Shown in pieces: positions 11,240 through 22,739 of a DNA stretch of 64,000 bases. A model generated the notes under the pieces. The model was not told the DNA's origin and ran no database searches. It saw nothing but the letters and a program-made list of their open reading frames with translations. The DNA comes from Gnetum montanum. Its lineage: Eukaryota > Streptophyta > Gnetopsida > Gnetales > Gnetaceae. Where the stretch lies: positions 667,305-731,304 of the forward strand of contig MNCI01033650.1 in assembly GCA_015680685.1 (NCBI GenBank). Direction: 5' to 3'. The first letter of the stretch is position 1; the number at the start of each line of letters is the position of its first letter. The position numbers and the translations under genes were made by a program.

Positions 11240-12060
11240 GGTAGGTGAGGCTATGCTGATCTTTGCTACGCTCCTACTGGAGCAATTAGTGCTATGCTTT
11301 GGTGTGCTTCACTAGACCCTCAGAGACTACCAAATCATGGCTACATTGCCAAAAATGCATGTGCCAAGATTGCAATGTACCTGCAAATAGTGTAAAACAA
11401 TGTAATTTGGAGGCTACGCTTTAGGATTACATTCTCCCCTCTTTCCAGTGGGATTAAGCGTAGGTATAATTTTGGGACATAAGGGGTACAAAAAGAGTGC
11501 AATTTGCTAATCCTACTTGCCAGAGGAGTGCTGGAGCTGAAATGGAGGCATGTGCTAAGCTTTGGAAGCTTTGGAGGCAGTTCCTTGTTGCTACACTAGC
11601 TATGCTCTGAAGTGTTGCATAGTAATTAGGAAAATTTTGCAAAAACTTGAAGTCCAATGCTGCTATGCTTGCTATGCTAGTGAGTGTAGTAGGATGGGAT
11701 AGGGCATAGCATAGACACTTAGAAAAATCTAACAAAAATTGCAATCCTTGTTCTTGCTACGCCAGCTACACTCAAGAGCATAGTAGGAGGGGTAGCTTTA
11801 GGAATTAGAAAATTTTCCAAATGCCTATTCCATGTTGAGTTCATTTGATAACTTCTAGCTTGACACTAGTGTAAAATGGCCATTGGAGTGCTACTATGCT
11901 TGCTACGCTGGAAAGTGTAGTAGGAGGAATGCGAGTGTAGCAAGACACTTAGAAAAGTTTCTACAGCTGCTATTTGACACTTAGAAAATTTTGCAAATCT
12001 AGTTGTGTTGCATGCCATGTTGGCTATGCTCTAGAGCATAGCCCCAGCGGTCGGATCATG
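11240..12060. repeat. Cluster of CTAYGCT motifs and repeated GACACTTAGAAAA phrases
   Basis: At least ten CTATGCT or CTACGCT words or their complements AGCATAG/AGCGTAG occur here, often followed by GTGTAGTAGGAGG. GACACTTAGAAAA-type phrases recur about six times from about 11,715 to 12,110. The array is irregular, with no fixed period. The same CTACGCT/AGCGTAG words reappear at 63,718-63,960. Confidence 0.5.
12022..12043. other. Perfect 22-bp palindrome
   Basis: The half-site GGCTATGCTCT is followed directly by its reverse complement, with no loop. It lies in the CTAYGCT motif cluster. Confidence 0.6.
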
Positions 12061-12156
12061 GGCCAAACACTTAGAAAAAATTTACCTTGTGTTGACACTT
12101 AGAAGAATTTTCCATTGAAGTGTTGTTGCCCAAATTTGGTGGTGTTTCAGTGACAT

Positions 12157-12690
12157 CCAAAAATGACTAGTAGAATTGGAGGCTCTATCACTAACAATAT
12201 TTAAGAAAGACCCCTAAAACTTCACAACATGTTGGAAAAAAATGTTGCAATATGAGATGCATCACTCATCATTTTACATAGAACGAAGTGTGTCATCTTG
12301 GAGAATCTGTCCACAACCACAACTATAGCATCGTGCCCATTTTGGTCTTTAAAATTTCACACACAAATTCCATTGACACACTTTACTAAGGAGCCTTTGG
12401 GATTTGCAAATTCATATAATATCTATCACCTCCTTTATCTCCCTTGAATTTTTGACATGTCAAATACTCCTTCACAAATTTGGAGATTTTAGAGGTCATT
12501 CTAGTCAAATAATAGTACATACCAACAAGATCCAATGTCTTAGCTCTACCCATGTAACATGTCATACCATGATAATGTTTTTCAACCAAAATATTTTTCC
12601 TAAAATCACAATTAGAAATACAAACCTTATGATACTTAAATAGCAATTCATTTTTAATATGATAGTTTCTCCATTAAAATATCCTACTCA
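12157..12690 (-). pseudogene. Integrase zinc-binding domain and start of core (R2)
   Basis: Minus-strand frame 12,646-12,386 reads HYHGMTCYMGRAKTLDLVGM, then YYYLTRMTSKISKFVKE, then YLTCQKFKG. This is the HHCC zinc-binding domain and its usual follow-on (H..GH.G..KT...Y.WP.M...V..C..CQ). The first Cys of CxxC is Tyr. Next comes VSMEF, where the first catalytic Asp (normally SMDF) is Glu, and later IVSDRAS with the second Asp. Stops occur in the core. It continues at 10,410-10,625 beyond the insertion. Confidence 0.75.
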
Positions 12691-12699
12691 AGAAAAGCT

Positions 12700-13300
12700 C
12701 TTTGATCCTTCTCCAAACCTATCTAAAATCTGAATCATGTTCATAAAAAATAGTAAATTCACTTATACGTTCAACAAAATGAATGCTAAAATTTACCATA
12801 TGTATCCTAGACAATACATCTACTACCACATTGGTCTTTCCACTCTTGTGATTGAGCACAAAATTAAACTTCTGCAATTATGCCACTCACTTCAAGTGTT
12901 TGGCACTCAACTACTTTTGGGAATTAAAAAATTAAAGTGCTTTGTGGTTATTCATTAAATTTAACTCTTTGCATAGTAAATAATGACTTCAATGCCTAAT
13001 TGCTTAAAGAATAGCATATAATTTCTTCTCAAACATATATATTTCTGCCTTGAATCATTTAACTTCTTTAAGAAGAAAGCAATAGGTCTTCCTTCTTATA
13101 AAATCATCCGTCCAATGGCAAGTTTGCTTCCATCCACCTCTATCTAAAAAAGCTTTTAGAAATCTAGTATTGTAAGAACCAGTTCACTAATAAGTTTTAC
13201 TATCAATAAGTCAAAGCTTCTTTGGGTTTTATCACCCCACCTAAAATCTTGATTCCTCTTAATTAATGAAAACATAGACCATGAAATAGCACTAAATTTT
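12700..13300 (-). pseudogene. RNase H region (R2)
   Basis: The minus strand of about 12,990-12,790 gives NLMNNHKAL, SQK, SAKHLK and FNFVLNHKSGKTNVVVDVLS, the conserved end of gypsy RNase H. The stretch 13,050-13,300 is the RT-RNase H connection and is full of stops. It aligns with C1 at 6200-6640. Confidence 0.65.
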
Positions 13301-14010
13301 TTTTATGAACTACCTATAAAAACTTGCTTATCTAAGAAATGATCTTACCTCCCTAATGTTTTTTAGAGTTTTCCAATCTGTAATAGTCTTTACCTTGATA
13401 GATTCCATCCAAATTTGATTTTTAGAAATCACATCTCCCAATTATATAATCTCCCTCTTGAAAAGGTCAATCTTCTTCACTTTGATCACCAAATGTGCCT
13501 CCTCTAACTTAAGACACACTCTCTTTAAGTGATCTAAGTGCTCCTCCTCATTCAAGCTATACATTAATATATCATCAAAGACAATAATAAAATACTTACT
13601 AATAAAATCCTTGAGGACATCATGCATCAATATCATGAATGTGGAAAAATAATTTATGAGCCTAAATGACATTACCAACCATTCAAAAAATTCATCCAAT
13701 GCCTTGACATCTATCTTCACTTATTACTAGACTTGATCAAAATTTGATGATATCCACTCTTTAAATCAATTTGGTTGAAAACCTCTCCATTATTAAGGAC
13801 ATCAATGATATCATCCATCCTTGAAATAGGAAGCCTAGAGATCACTATTATCCTATTCATAGCCCTTAAATCAATGCACACCCTCCATTCTTCACTATTC
13901 TTCTTTGGCACAAGCATTACTACAACTACACAAGGAGAAATTGACTCCCTCATGAAGTCATTTACAAGTAGCTCATCTACCTACCTTTGCTATTCAATCC
14001 ATTGAATTAG
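13301..14010 (-). pseudogene. Reverse transcriptase (R2), broken
   Basis: Two adjacent minus-strand frames carry RT landmarks in order. The first (13,953-13,717) has VMLVPKKNSEEWRVCIDLRA, MNRIIVISRLPISRMDDIID and FNQIDLKSGYHQI. The second (13,720-13,442) has FEWLVMSFRL, MHDVLKDFI, then IIVFDDILMYS, where FDD replaces the usual YxDD, and HLDHLKRV. This is the chromovirus type (PIPRIDDLLD, IDLRSGYHQI). The enzyme copies the element RNA into cDNA. The frames overlap by four bases in different phases, which marks a frameshift. Confidence 0.9.
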
Positions 14011-14850
14011 TATCATCTAGTATGTCCTCTCATTTGAAATGGTAACATTAGGAATGAATTTGATTTGGTCTTGAACATTTCTTATTGATGGCAATCCATC
14101 CAATTCTTCTTTAAACACCTTGGGAAATCTGTCCTTTAAGCCTAGCATTTTGGAAGTTCTACCTAAACAACATCATGATTAGAAGTAACAGATGATACAA
14201 TCACAAAATCAAAACCAACCTCATCATGTTTCTTAATGTATTTTCTTTCTACAAGAAGAATTAAGAAAACATTAAATGAGCTTCACTACCTTGCTTATTT
14301 AGCTATCATAAGAATCAACTCATGGATTCCATCCAATCTTGCTACACTCCACACATTTCTTGATTCATTAAATTAAGCATCATTATCAAATTTCCAAGGC
14401 CTTTCAAAAATTACATCAGTGTAATAAATTGATAGTGTATCACATTTTACAACATCATTATAACTTCCAATGTTGAACTTCAGGACACATTACTCTCGTA
14501 CCTCTTGAGAAATGTCTCTTAAGAACCAATGCACCTTGTAGGTTCTAGGATAGGAATTTATTACTAAACCCAATCTAGAAACTTCCCTAGAAGAAACAAC
14601 ATTTTCTTGAACTTCCTAATTAATCAAAATATGAATTCATTTCCCACTAAGCAAACATCTAGCCTTAATCTAAAACAACAATTTTATCGTTGGATGATCT
14701 CCTCTATTCACATTTTTCCATAAATGCATAAGAATTTAATTTAGAGACTTTCTTAATTTTGGGTGCATTTAAATTATCATTCTAAAAAATCTTGGCTTTA
14801 TGACTCGTCCATCTCCATGTATTATACATCCTTACCCTTTATTGCCTTAT
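14011..14850 (-). pseudogene. Presumed protease / gag-pol linker (R2)
   Basis: This position lies between the Gag zinc knuckle and RT, where the aspartic protease of chromoviruses is encoded. I found no clear D[ST]G motif because stops and shifts are frequent. The assignment rests on position only. Confidence 0.35.
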
Positions 14851-14857
14851 GAAGTGG

Positions 14858-15954
14858 ACATTCCCATTACTTGTGTCTCTATTCTCTACATTTGAAGCAC
14901 TAAATCTTGGATGGTTTACTACCTTAACCCTTGCATTATCTACCTTCATTCATCTTGGCCTTATCCTTTTCATCATCCTTCTCATGGTTCTTATCATGGT
15001 TTCCATCTTTATCTTTAGATTTTAACTTGAATCCCTTTGGTAATTTAGATCCTTTATTCTTCCACTTTGAAGTTTGTTTGCTCCTACTGCCAAATCCACT
15101 CAGTTTCTTCTTTTCCTTAAGTGCTAAACTAGAAGCCTCATCAAGGGTTTGAGGCTTATAGAATGAAAAATCTTACTAATAAGTCATTTGAGATCTCCTA
15201 GAAAGATTTAAGCTTGTTCATATTTCTTTCAATTTACCTTAGCTTGATGGAATAGATCCTAAAATTCAATGTAAAAATTTATCTAAGAAATTTGAGCTTC
15301 ATGATTATCTCTTGTATCTATCAAGATTATTTAAATATCTATTTTAACCTATGTTTTATCAAATACTAATCACTTATTGATTGACTCTTTTTCCCATTAA
15401 TTCAAAGTCAAATCTTCTAATTTGGATTCAACTATTGGTACCCTTAGATGATTCAATAGCTCCTTAAGTCCAAAATTCTTGTCATGTGTCTTCAACCAAC
15501 TTGCCAAAGCATTGATATGATCTATAAAATTGAAAGTATTTAATTCCACATAAGTTACTCTTGTAGCATTTCTAAAAGCTCTAGCAAGTATTGCTTCATC
15601 TTTATTATCTAATTTCTCATGAGAAGAAAAAGACATCTATCATGAAGCTCTTGGAGTTTTGACATGCGGATTTGGATCTTCTTCCCCTAGAATTTTACGT
15701 TAATGTATTCTCACCTTCCCATAGCTCAAATGTTCTTCCTCATTTTCTCTCCCTCCATTAGGTTAAGAAACTTCTTCATCATCATTTAAATGAGATTACT
15801 CATCATCACCATGCATCTAAATATGGCTAGGACCTATATTTCTATCCATCTTAGCACTAATCTCTTCCAATTATTCAACCATAAGCTAAAAGGCATATTT
15901 CATGTTCTTCATATCTTTATTCAGGGCTTGAAAATTTTTATTCTTAGAAGCCAT
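14858..15954 (-). pseudogene. Gag with zinc knuckle (R2), broken
   Basis: Minus-strand ATG at 15,954-15,952 opens MASKNKNFQALNKDMKNMKY, then a stop and further in-frame pieces including 15,636-15,397 (NKDEAILARAFRNATRVTY). The frame ends with a CX2CX4HX4C zinc knuckle (CFKC, then H, then C) at 14,899-14,858, with two TAG/TAA stops inside it. Gag forms the virus-like particle and the knuckle binds RNA. The start lies just inside the PBS, as expected for the first gene of the element. Confidence 0.7.
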
Positions 15955-16001
15955 TTGAAATAGATACAAAAATATGCAACTAAATTCCAAACAACAACTA
16001 G

Positions 16002-16019
16002 CCTATGCTCTAATACTAA
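16002..16019 (-). other. Primer binding site of R2 (tRNA-Met type)
   Basis: On the minus strand it reads TTAGTATTAGAGCATAGG, close to the canonical TTGGTATCAGAGC primer site for initiator tRNA-Met. It lies three bases inside the right LTR. Confidence 0.7.
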
Positions 16020-16022
16020 TCA

Positions 16023-16920
16023 TGGAGTGGGATCACTTCAATTTCATTTAATCCTTCAAAATATAATAAATCTAGATATTATGCAAGATAATTCAATTGG
16101 TAGAAAACAAGAAAACTAGCTATCTACTATTAAAACTATGAGAGATTATAAATAGAATGGAACCATAATCCCACATGATATGAATGCTCACATACTCAAC
16201 AATATTGTAGAGCATGACGCTCTACCACCACACACAAAATAGAAATCAATGCAAAGCATAATCAATCTAGACCTCTTCTTTACACACTATATTAAGATCC
16301 AAAATATACATAGAGTCACATACATAATTAACCACAGAGATGCCCACAACTCTTATGTAATATCTCTCAATTTCCTATACTATCCTCTTATGAAAGATGT
16401 AAACATTATTAATATTTATTAATTTGAAAACCAAGATCTTAGGGAAACCTTTCCCATGACCAACTTATTGATTCCTAGCTATTTTTAATCTTGGTAGCTA
16501 TTTTCAAATTGCAACTTCCACCTCAAAGCTTCTTCCTAGTTAAACAAGACATTTATAGACTTGACAAGATGCTTCTCTATTAAACCCAGGTTGCAAGCAA
16601 GATATTTACTTGAAAGATAAGATGTCTATTACATAAAGAAGATGTATACATGAAAGACAAGATGTCTTCTACATAAATAAGAAATTTTTCTAGAGACATC
16701 TCCTTTTAGGCCAAGATATCTCCCTCTTAGCCCAAGACATCTCTTATGAATTATCAACTTTCAAGCAAGATGTCTCATAGATAACCAAGACATCTACTAT
16801 GCATGGCCAATTCTCAAGTAAGATGTCTAAAAAAGGTCCAAGAAATATTTCAAGATACTTCAAACCTTTGGTCTTCTACCTATAGGGATAAAAAATGGGT
16901 TTGAAAGAGGTGTTGCTACA
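16023..16920 (-). repeat. 5' LTR of R2
   Basis: About 898 bp on the plus strand, from TGGAGTGGGATCAC to GTTGCTACA, next to the PBS. It aligns with 6685-7498. It contains about ten AGATGTCT/AGACATCT-type octamers between 16,560 and 16,830. Confidence 0.7.
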
Positions 16921-18370
16921 CTAGTTTTACTTAGATCCTATTATTGACTTGTAGTTTTGCTTAGGGTTTTACAAATTTTTTGGGAGATCACAACCACACA
17001 AAGGTTTATTACTTCAAAACTTTCATTTTAGGTAGGATAATTTGATAAACTACTTTCTTTCATAGGATTTTGGTACTTTTATTTCATGCACTTGTTTTAG
17101 CAAATATCTGTTTGTTTAGCAACTATTTGAAAAAATGATTGATATTTAAATTTGATTATTTTGTTAATATTATCTAGGTTTTAATATATTTCTAAGATTT
17201 ATTATCATGCATGGGATGTTAGTCAACATTTTAATTTGGTTTAACCACATTTTAACATTGTTTCTATTTAATCAAAATTTTCAACTATAGAACTTTTTTA
17301 ATCATAATTCATGTTTTTGATCCCAAGAATAACATCAGAAGATGATGGCCCAAAAGACAAATTTATTCAACTTAATAGTGAAAATGTTAAGGAGCCCTTC
17401 CTAGTCTATCAAAATCTCCATTGGGAGTCATGATGTAGGTCATAACAAATTTTAATGGCATATTTTAACTTTTCCTGAAAAACTAAACAAGTTTTGTAAA
17501 ATCCTCATTAGTCTTTGGGAAAATAAAAATTAATAAAAAAATTAAAAAAAATGTAGCTCCTAGCACTTTCCAAAATGTTTAAATATTTGGAAATAGTAAT
17601 TCACAACATTGTAGAATTTTTAGTAGCTTAAAATGACATCTAAGATCTTTGATTTCTTTTTTGGAATTTTCAACATTTTTCTGTCATCATTTGAATCCAT
17701 ATTTTCAATCTTAGCATTTTTTGTCATCTTAACATCTCAATTTAACAATAACATCTCTCTTATATTAGATCTACTTTAGCTTCACTTAATGACTTGGATG
17801 TGTCTTCCCATTACCTAGGGATTATTTTTTACATTATATATTATATTTGGTTATTGGATCATTTGATTGTGTTTGGATTTTAGGCTAGAAATGCTAACAA
17901 TCTTTGTGGTAACTATATGAGTTATCTTTCTTGGTTATGAGCTAGATACATATTCAGTCAATCTAGTTAGTAAGTATCATTAATATTCATGGTTTCTATG
18001 CGAGTTGTCTTCTTGAAATGGATTCAGACACTTATGTGACTTGTCATGTTGATTAGTATCATTTATTCAGTTTTGTTCTTGTTTAGGGTTAGTAGGTGGT
18101 GGCAAAGCCTCCTTTTAGTTATTCATTTTTGTCAATTTTAATTTGATTATTATATGTTATTTGGCATTTCAGCTATGCATGTTTTCATTTTTGGATGTTA
18201 ACTCCTTGTTTACAACTATTCCTTATGCATGACTATCTAGTTATCTAATTCCTTCATTCAAAACCCATAAGGAAGTATGTTGTAGCTTATTTATCCTATT
18301 GAGTCTTAGTACACACTCCTATTGTATTTGTATGTGCCTTTTAGGTGATTTAGTTAGTTATAATGATAAG
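16921..18370. other. Unassigned sequence left of element A
   Basis: No gene recognised. With the sequence after 25,770 it formed one stretch before element A inserted. Confidence 0.4.
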
Positions 18371-18375
18371 GAGTT
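18371..18375. repeat. Target site duplication of A, left
   Basis: GAGTT, identical to 25,766-25,770. Confidence 0.9.
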
Positions 18376-18417
18376 TGATGAGACACGATATGCACAAGCC
18401 ACGATATTGCATCCCAT

Positions 18418-18475
18418 GCGATATCGCATACGCAATATCGCATCGTCCCCTGTGATATCACGTACGCAATATCGT
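18418..18475 (+). promoter_or_regulatory. Paired GCGATATCGC dyads in U3
   Basis: Two modules of the form GCGATATCGC-NTACN-GCGATATCGC (one or more mismatches each) lie at 18,418-18,441 and 18,452-18,475, just upstream of the TATA box. The same modules recur in all four A-family LTRs. Confidence 0.5.
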
Positions 18476-18491
18476 GGTCCGCTGCCAAATC

Positions 18492-18499
18492 TATAAATA
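18492..18499 (+). promoter_or_regulatory. TATA box of A 5' LTR
   Basis: TATAAATA in the conserved context TCTATAAATAAGAGG, found in the three A-family LTRs that keep this region. Confidence 0.7.
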
Positions 18500-19369
18500 A
18501 GAGGCGGCACTTTCCTTATTCCTCATCCTAGGCTTAAAGTAGGGAAACTGTAGCAGATTGATCACTCCAGAGATAGAATATTTTCCATGTGCCCACAGTA
18601 GGAGTCCCCAAGTGAACGGATCTTTATTTGAGCAACTTTGTACCTGAACAAAAGTTGTGTTTGGAAATAAAGACGAGCTTTGTGGATAAACCTTGCAGTG
18701 CATGGAATAGGATTTATTACTTGTTATTTATTACATGTTATTTCCTATTTGTTATTTATTACCTGCATTAGTGTGGCATGAGTACGAATTGATTACGAGC
18801 ATTTAAGAATGTGTACAGCTAATCAAGGAATTGGCTGCTCATCGCGATTAGATTCTCTCACCCTCAACTGCTAGAATGCAGAATGAGTACGACTTGATTA
18901 CGAGAATTTACGGATATGTACAGCTAGTCAAGGAATCGACTGCTCATTACATTTAGGCTAGTTAAGTGCCTCAGTACGACCACTTCGAGCACGTGTGTTA
19001 CATGTGGTGATCCCAGTAACGATTAGCATTTGGTAGCCGCGCTGCATAGTTTAGGGTGTGTACGGTAAGTGGGAACAAATGCTGATGCTAGTTAATTTAG
19101 ACTTAGTCATTAGTTAGAGTTAGTTAGTTTCTCAACCCTTCACCTCAATAGCATAGGAGAAAAACATTAAAAAGATATAAAAATCATATACCTCGGACTT
19201 ACTTAACCATACACCGTGACAAACACAAGTAAGTATAGAAAGACAATGAATGATTAACCCCAAGTGTTCCATGGGGCGTGTAGGCATTTAGTCTGCGGAG
19301 TTCAACCGGATTGCGCTTGCTACACTCGTTTCGTATGGTTGAGTGTAGGGGTACCTTGCCACTCATCAT

Positions 19370-19387
19370 TGGCACCGTTGCTAGGGA
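19370..19387 (+). other. Primer binding site of A (tRNA-Asp type)
   Basis: TGGCACCGTTGCTAGGGA differs by two transitions from TGGCGCCGTTGCCGGGGA, the complement of the plant tRNA-Asp 3' end. This PBS is characteristic of Athila-type elements. Confidence 0.85.
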
Positions 19388-19509
19388 CTAAGTGTTTGTG
19401 CGTTGAATAGAACATAAAGGATATCACTCACATCGTTGGGAGCCTTAATGAACCTTTAGGTTAATCGAAAGAAAAATTTATATAACGGTAAATTAGCACA
19501 CTGATAAGA

Positions 19510-21380
19510 ATGCCTTCTTCTCATAAGAGCAACTCACCACCTAAGGACCATACACGAGACAGTCGGTAACATAAAACACATAGCCAAAATCAGCCAAGTC
19601 CTAAACAGTATAAAATAGTATATACTCATCCCGATGAGTATATTCCAGACTTCACCTTTATCCTCCATCAAGACGAACAACTGCGATGGAGAGATTTGCA
19701 AGGTAACATTGTGTTACCCCCAGATTGATTAGTCCCTAACATGCTCTTCCGTGCCTTGGCACAGATTGGCATGCAAGAACTATTTGCTGAATACGTTGCT
19801 GAAGACTTTGAGATGAGGGATTATTATCTCACAGATGCCCAACGTATGAGGGACTTAAGGCAGGAGAGTCAACATACTTTTCTGAAGGGCAAAGCCCCGC
19901 ATGTCCTTAGCAAAATAGGAGATGAGGAACCCCTTATAACGGGTTCTTTAGCAAAAGATGTTCCCCCTCCTAACGATGATGAGGAGGTTGGGTATCAGAA
20001 CCTACGATCAATGATACATATCCCTGGTTCTGATGCCCATGAACACCAGCTGTTCATAGAAGGAATAATCACTCATGCTAAGGATGAGCACTTAGATCGT
20101 CACCACGATCGGGGCCGTAGCAGCCGAAGAGAAGGTAAGAAACATCATTATGGCGATGGTTTCCTTTCTTCTTCCCCTTCTTCACATCACTCACCCTCTC
20201 CTTCCACATCTAGGCGTAGCCATCATGAACACAATGGAGAGGATAAAGGTAGAAAAAAATGAGAGACCTCAATGGGAAAGTCGAGAGAGAGGACAAGGGC
20301 AAGGATGTAGGGAGAGTAGGGAACAACGTAGACATCACAGGCATCATGAAAGAGATGATCATGATGAGCCCCTACTTGCAACTTGAAGTATGCTTGACAT
20401 AATGGAGGTAGTTAGGATTCCCACAAGGCATTTAAAAGATAGTCGAATCAAACGATTAGACATGAACAATATCCCATGATTTGAAGGGGGATACAATGCT
20501 GATCTGAAAAATCATTTACAGGAATTCCACGATGCATGTGCCTTGAAGAATATAGAAAATGAGTGGCAAAAACTTAAGTTGTTTCCAAGGACACTCACCA
20601 AGGAAGCAAAGAGCTAGTATCGGTCCTTAGAACCGGAAACCATCAGGAGGTGGAGTACGATGCTAGAACTGTTCAACAAGAAGTATCAAATGTACTCCAG
20701 AGTGTCCAATTTGCATAAGCAGATCCAAGGCTGAAAGTAAGGTCATCACGAACCCTTGGAGGTTTCAATGACCCGCTATTACACATTGTTACATTGTTGC
20801 CCAGGCCATGGGTACGTTCAGCGGGATCAACTTCGCCACATCATGGATGGGCTAAGGCATGAAAGTAGAAGAACCCTTGGGACTTATGCCCACAGGAGAC
20901 TCTCACAACTTAGAGCCCATGAAGTACATAGCTTGTTGGAATAAGTAGAAAAAGAAGAAAGTGAGCTATGAAAAAGGGAAAGTGTAGAAGAATACAACCA
21001 TGACCCCTCCCTTCGAAAGAAGGGGGTGAAATTTTGTGATGAAGAGGATGAGTCACCAATCGAAGAGTTGGTGAACAGAAAGACCTTGCCACTTCAAAAG
21101 CTCACAACAGAAATAGCAGCTAAGGTAGATGATGTATGGAGTTCCTTAGACTCTAAAATTGAAATTTTCTTAAAAATTGTAGAAGAGTCTAAGGTAGAAC
21201 AAAGTAGTGACAAAGGTAAGAAAAAGTGGAGAGATTTAAGCCTTGCACATAACAAGGGTAAGGGAAAAATCACTAACTCCAATGTGGCTATGGAATCAGA
21301 CACAGATGATGATGGTGGATGTGAAATCTGCCACTATGACCATCCTAAGGGATGTTGTCCAATTATTTCACATCTATAGG
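19510..21380 (+). pseudogene. Gag of element A, frameshifted
   Basis: ATG at 19,510 (MPSSHKSNSPPKDH) opens one frame to 20,262 with two stops, TAA and TGA, each one transition from CAA and CGA. The frame then shifts at an A7 run (20,252-20,258) and continues to the stop after 21,376. The middle (about 20,440-20,740) is the retrotransposon Gag domain: NHLQEFHDACALKNIENEWQ, KLKLFPRTLTKEAKS and RRWSTMLELFNKKY. The end has a shortened zinc knuckle, CEICHYDHPKGCCP (CX2CX3HX4C, one residue less than usual before His). Arg/His/Ser-rich linkers lie between. Together the two frames give about 620 codons. Confidence 0.85.
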
Positions 21381-22147
21381 AGTCAGGGGTGTATGCGCTT
21401 AATCCAAGACTCAACCAAAGGCAAACACCCTAAAGGTTACCTTATCCACAAGATAACTCAAGGTAGTTCCACCAACCACTAACATATTATCCAAGTGGAA
21501 CTCCACCACAGTCCATCGGATAGCATCAGTAGTGGCAATACCCACAGTCATGGGGGATGCCATTGTCGAAACACCAGTAGCCTTACCGGCAGCCTGACCC
21601 TTATGGATATTATGTGCAGTAGCCGATTTCTCCAAGTGACTCTATGAGTCACACAACCCCCAACCGTTACTACCAAGTTCGGGAGTACTTCAAAAGGACT
21701 CCTTCTCTTCAGGGAGACACTCCATACCCACACCATCCTTCTAATCCATCCACACCTCTTCCACCAGTAGTAGTTCCCATAACACCTCCTGCTCCAACGA
21801 TGCAAGGGGAACTTCCTCCTCAACTGCAGCAATGTCACGCTGCAAGAGTTGTAAATATTTAACCTACTGTTGGTTCTGACAACTGTAAAAAGAAAAGACC
21901 TTTCTTCAAAACCAAAAGCCTAGACAAACTCTTGCAACAACAAGTGGTTGAGCCCATGTACACTCCTCCACCATCTAACACTTTGGAGCACCCTTCCATC
22001 CAATAGAGCTTAACGCATACGTTTATGTTAACGCATACCATAACTGACTGGATCAAGGTAGGCCACCTTCCCAGGAAACTAATTGACCTTGGGAGTCCCT
22101 TAATCTATTTACAAATCACCTAAAATAAACCACATAGGGATCTTATT

Positions 22148-22560
22148 GACTCAAGTTTTGGAGTTAACTTAATTTCATGAGAGATGTATCACACCTGGAA
22201 CCTGCCCCAACTTAAGAAGAGCAACATTCAACTAGAGTTGGCAAACCAGTCCATCACCATTCCCTTAGGATTGGTGGATGACATCATTATCACTGTGTGT
22301 GGTTGGTCTTACCCAGCTGATTTCCTGGTGATTGAAGTCAACAACAACAAAGGGGACTTCCCAATTATAATGGAAAGGACATGGCTAAGTACAGTAGACT
22401 CATGCCTTAGGATCCACGATCTTTCCTTGGAAATCTCTAAGATAAACATTTGTGGAAAGATCGAGAAGAGGAAAGTTCCATGCATCACATACAGTGATTC
22501 ATCGGGTGATGACATGGAGGAAATGCCTCCATGCAGCAGGTGTGCCCTTGAAACTTTGAA
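22148..22560 (+). pseudogene. Aspartic protease of element A
   Basis: The frame through 22,148 reads DSSFGVNLIS, a TGA stop, then EMYHTWNLPQLKKSNIQLEL, LGLVDDIIITV, YPADFLVIEV and FPIIMERTWLSTV. This is the retropepsin fold of Athila/Tat polyproteins (active-site loop, flap, then I-x-GRPxL). The active-site Asp is kept, but the expected Gly of D[ST]G is Ser and the GR of GRPFL is ER. It normally cleaves the Gag-Pol polyprotein. The frame stays open to 22,843 but loses similarity to protease after about 22,500. Confidence 0.75.
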
Positions 22561-22739
22561 ACAAAGATGCTTGTATGTAGCAACCACACAACCAGTAGTA
22601 GACACCCCATGGTTGACAACTACTCGAAGGAGCAACCAAATATGCATGGAACGAACTGAAGAAACCCATGCCCATAACGAAAGCATATACACATTGGAAT
22701 ATAAACATCGCCAACTTCCACCCATTAATCTAAGATCAT

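Larger units (their letters stand above)
10626..12156. mobile_element. 1,531-bp insertion with 9-bp TSD, possible non-TIR Mutator-like element
   Basis: The block lies exactly between two copies of CCAAAAATG in the R2 integrase. Nine-base duplications are typical of Mutator-like transposons. The ends (TTGACAACTAG and TTTCAGTGACAT) show no inverted repeats, so a non-TIR type is the closest fit. The insert has a TATA-like TATTTATAAG near 11,190, one open frame at 10,692-10,994 (100 codons, unrecognised), and a cluster of CTATGCT/CTACGCT motifs with a 22-bp palindrome. No transposase was seen, so it would be non-autonomous. Confidence 0.5.
6685..16920 (-). mobile_element. Element R2: decayed Ty3/gypsy chromovirus with two LTRs and two insertions
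   Basis: Two related LTR segments (about 6685-7498 and 16,023-16,920) enclose a minus-strand gag-pro-RT-RNaseH-IN-chromodomain order. A tRNA-Met-type PBS lies beside the right LTR and a polypurine tract beside the left LTR. Two blocks, 8134-10,409 and 10,626-12,156, interrupt the integrase region and are later insertions. Without them the element is about 6.4 kb. The left LTR appears truncated, and no target duplication was found around the element. All domains carry stops. Confidence 0.8.
18376..19368 (+). repeat. 5' LTR of A
   Basis: Starts TGATGAGACACG and ends CCACTCATCA. The 3' LTR matches throughout except for a 35-bp deletion in its U3. It contains GATATC dyads, a TATA box at 18,492, AATAAA at 18,666-18,671, repeated TTATTTATTAC words at 18,711-18,770, and an internal direct repeat of about 75 bp starting at 18,779 and 18,894 (GAGTACGA.TTGATTACGAG). 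Confidence 0.95.

Noticed and set aside
10626-12156. LINE, SINE or hAT insertion
   Set aside because: No poly-A tail at either end, no 8-bp duplication, and no short inverted termini. A 9-bp duplication fits Mutator-like elements better.
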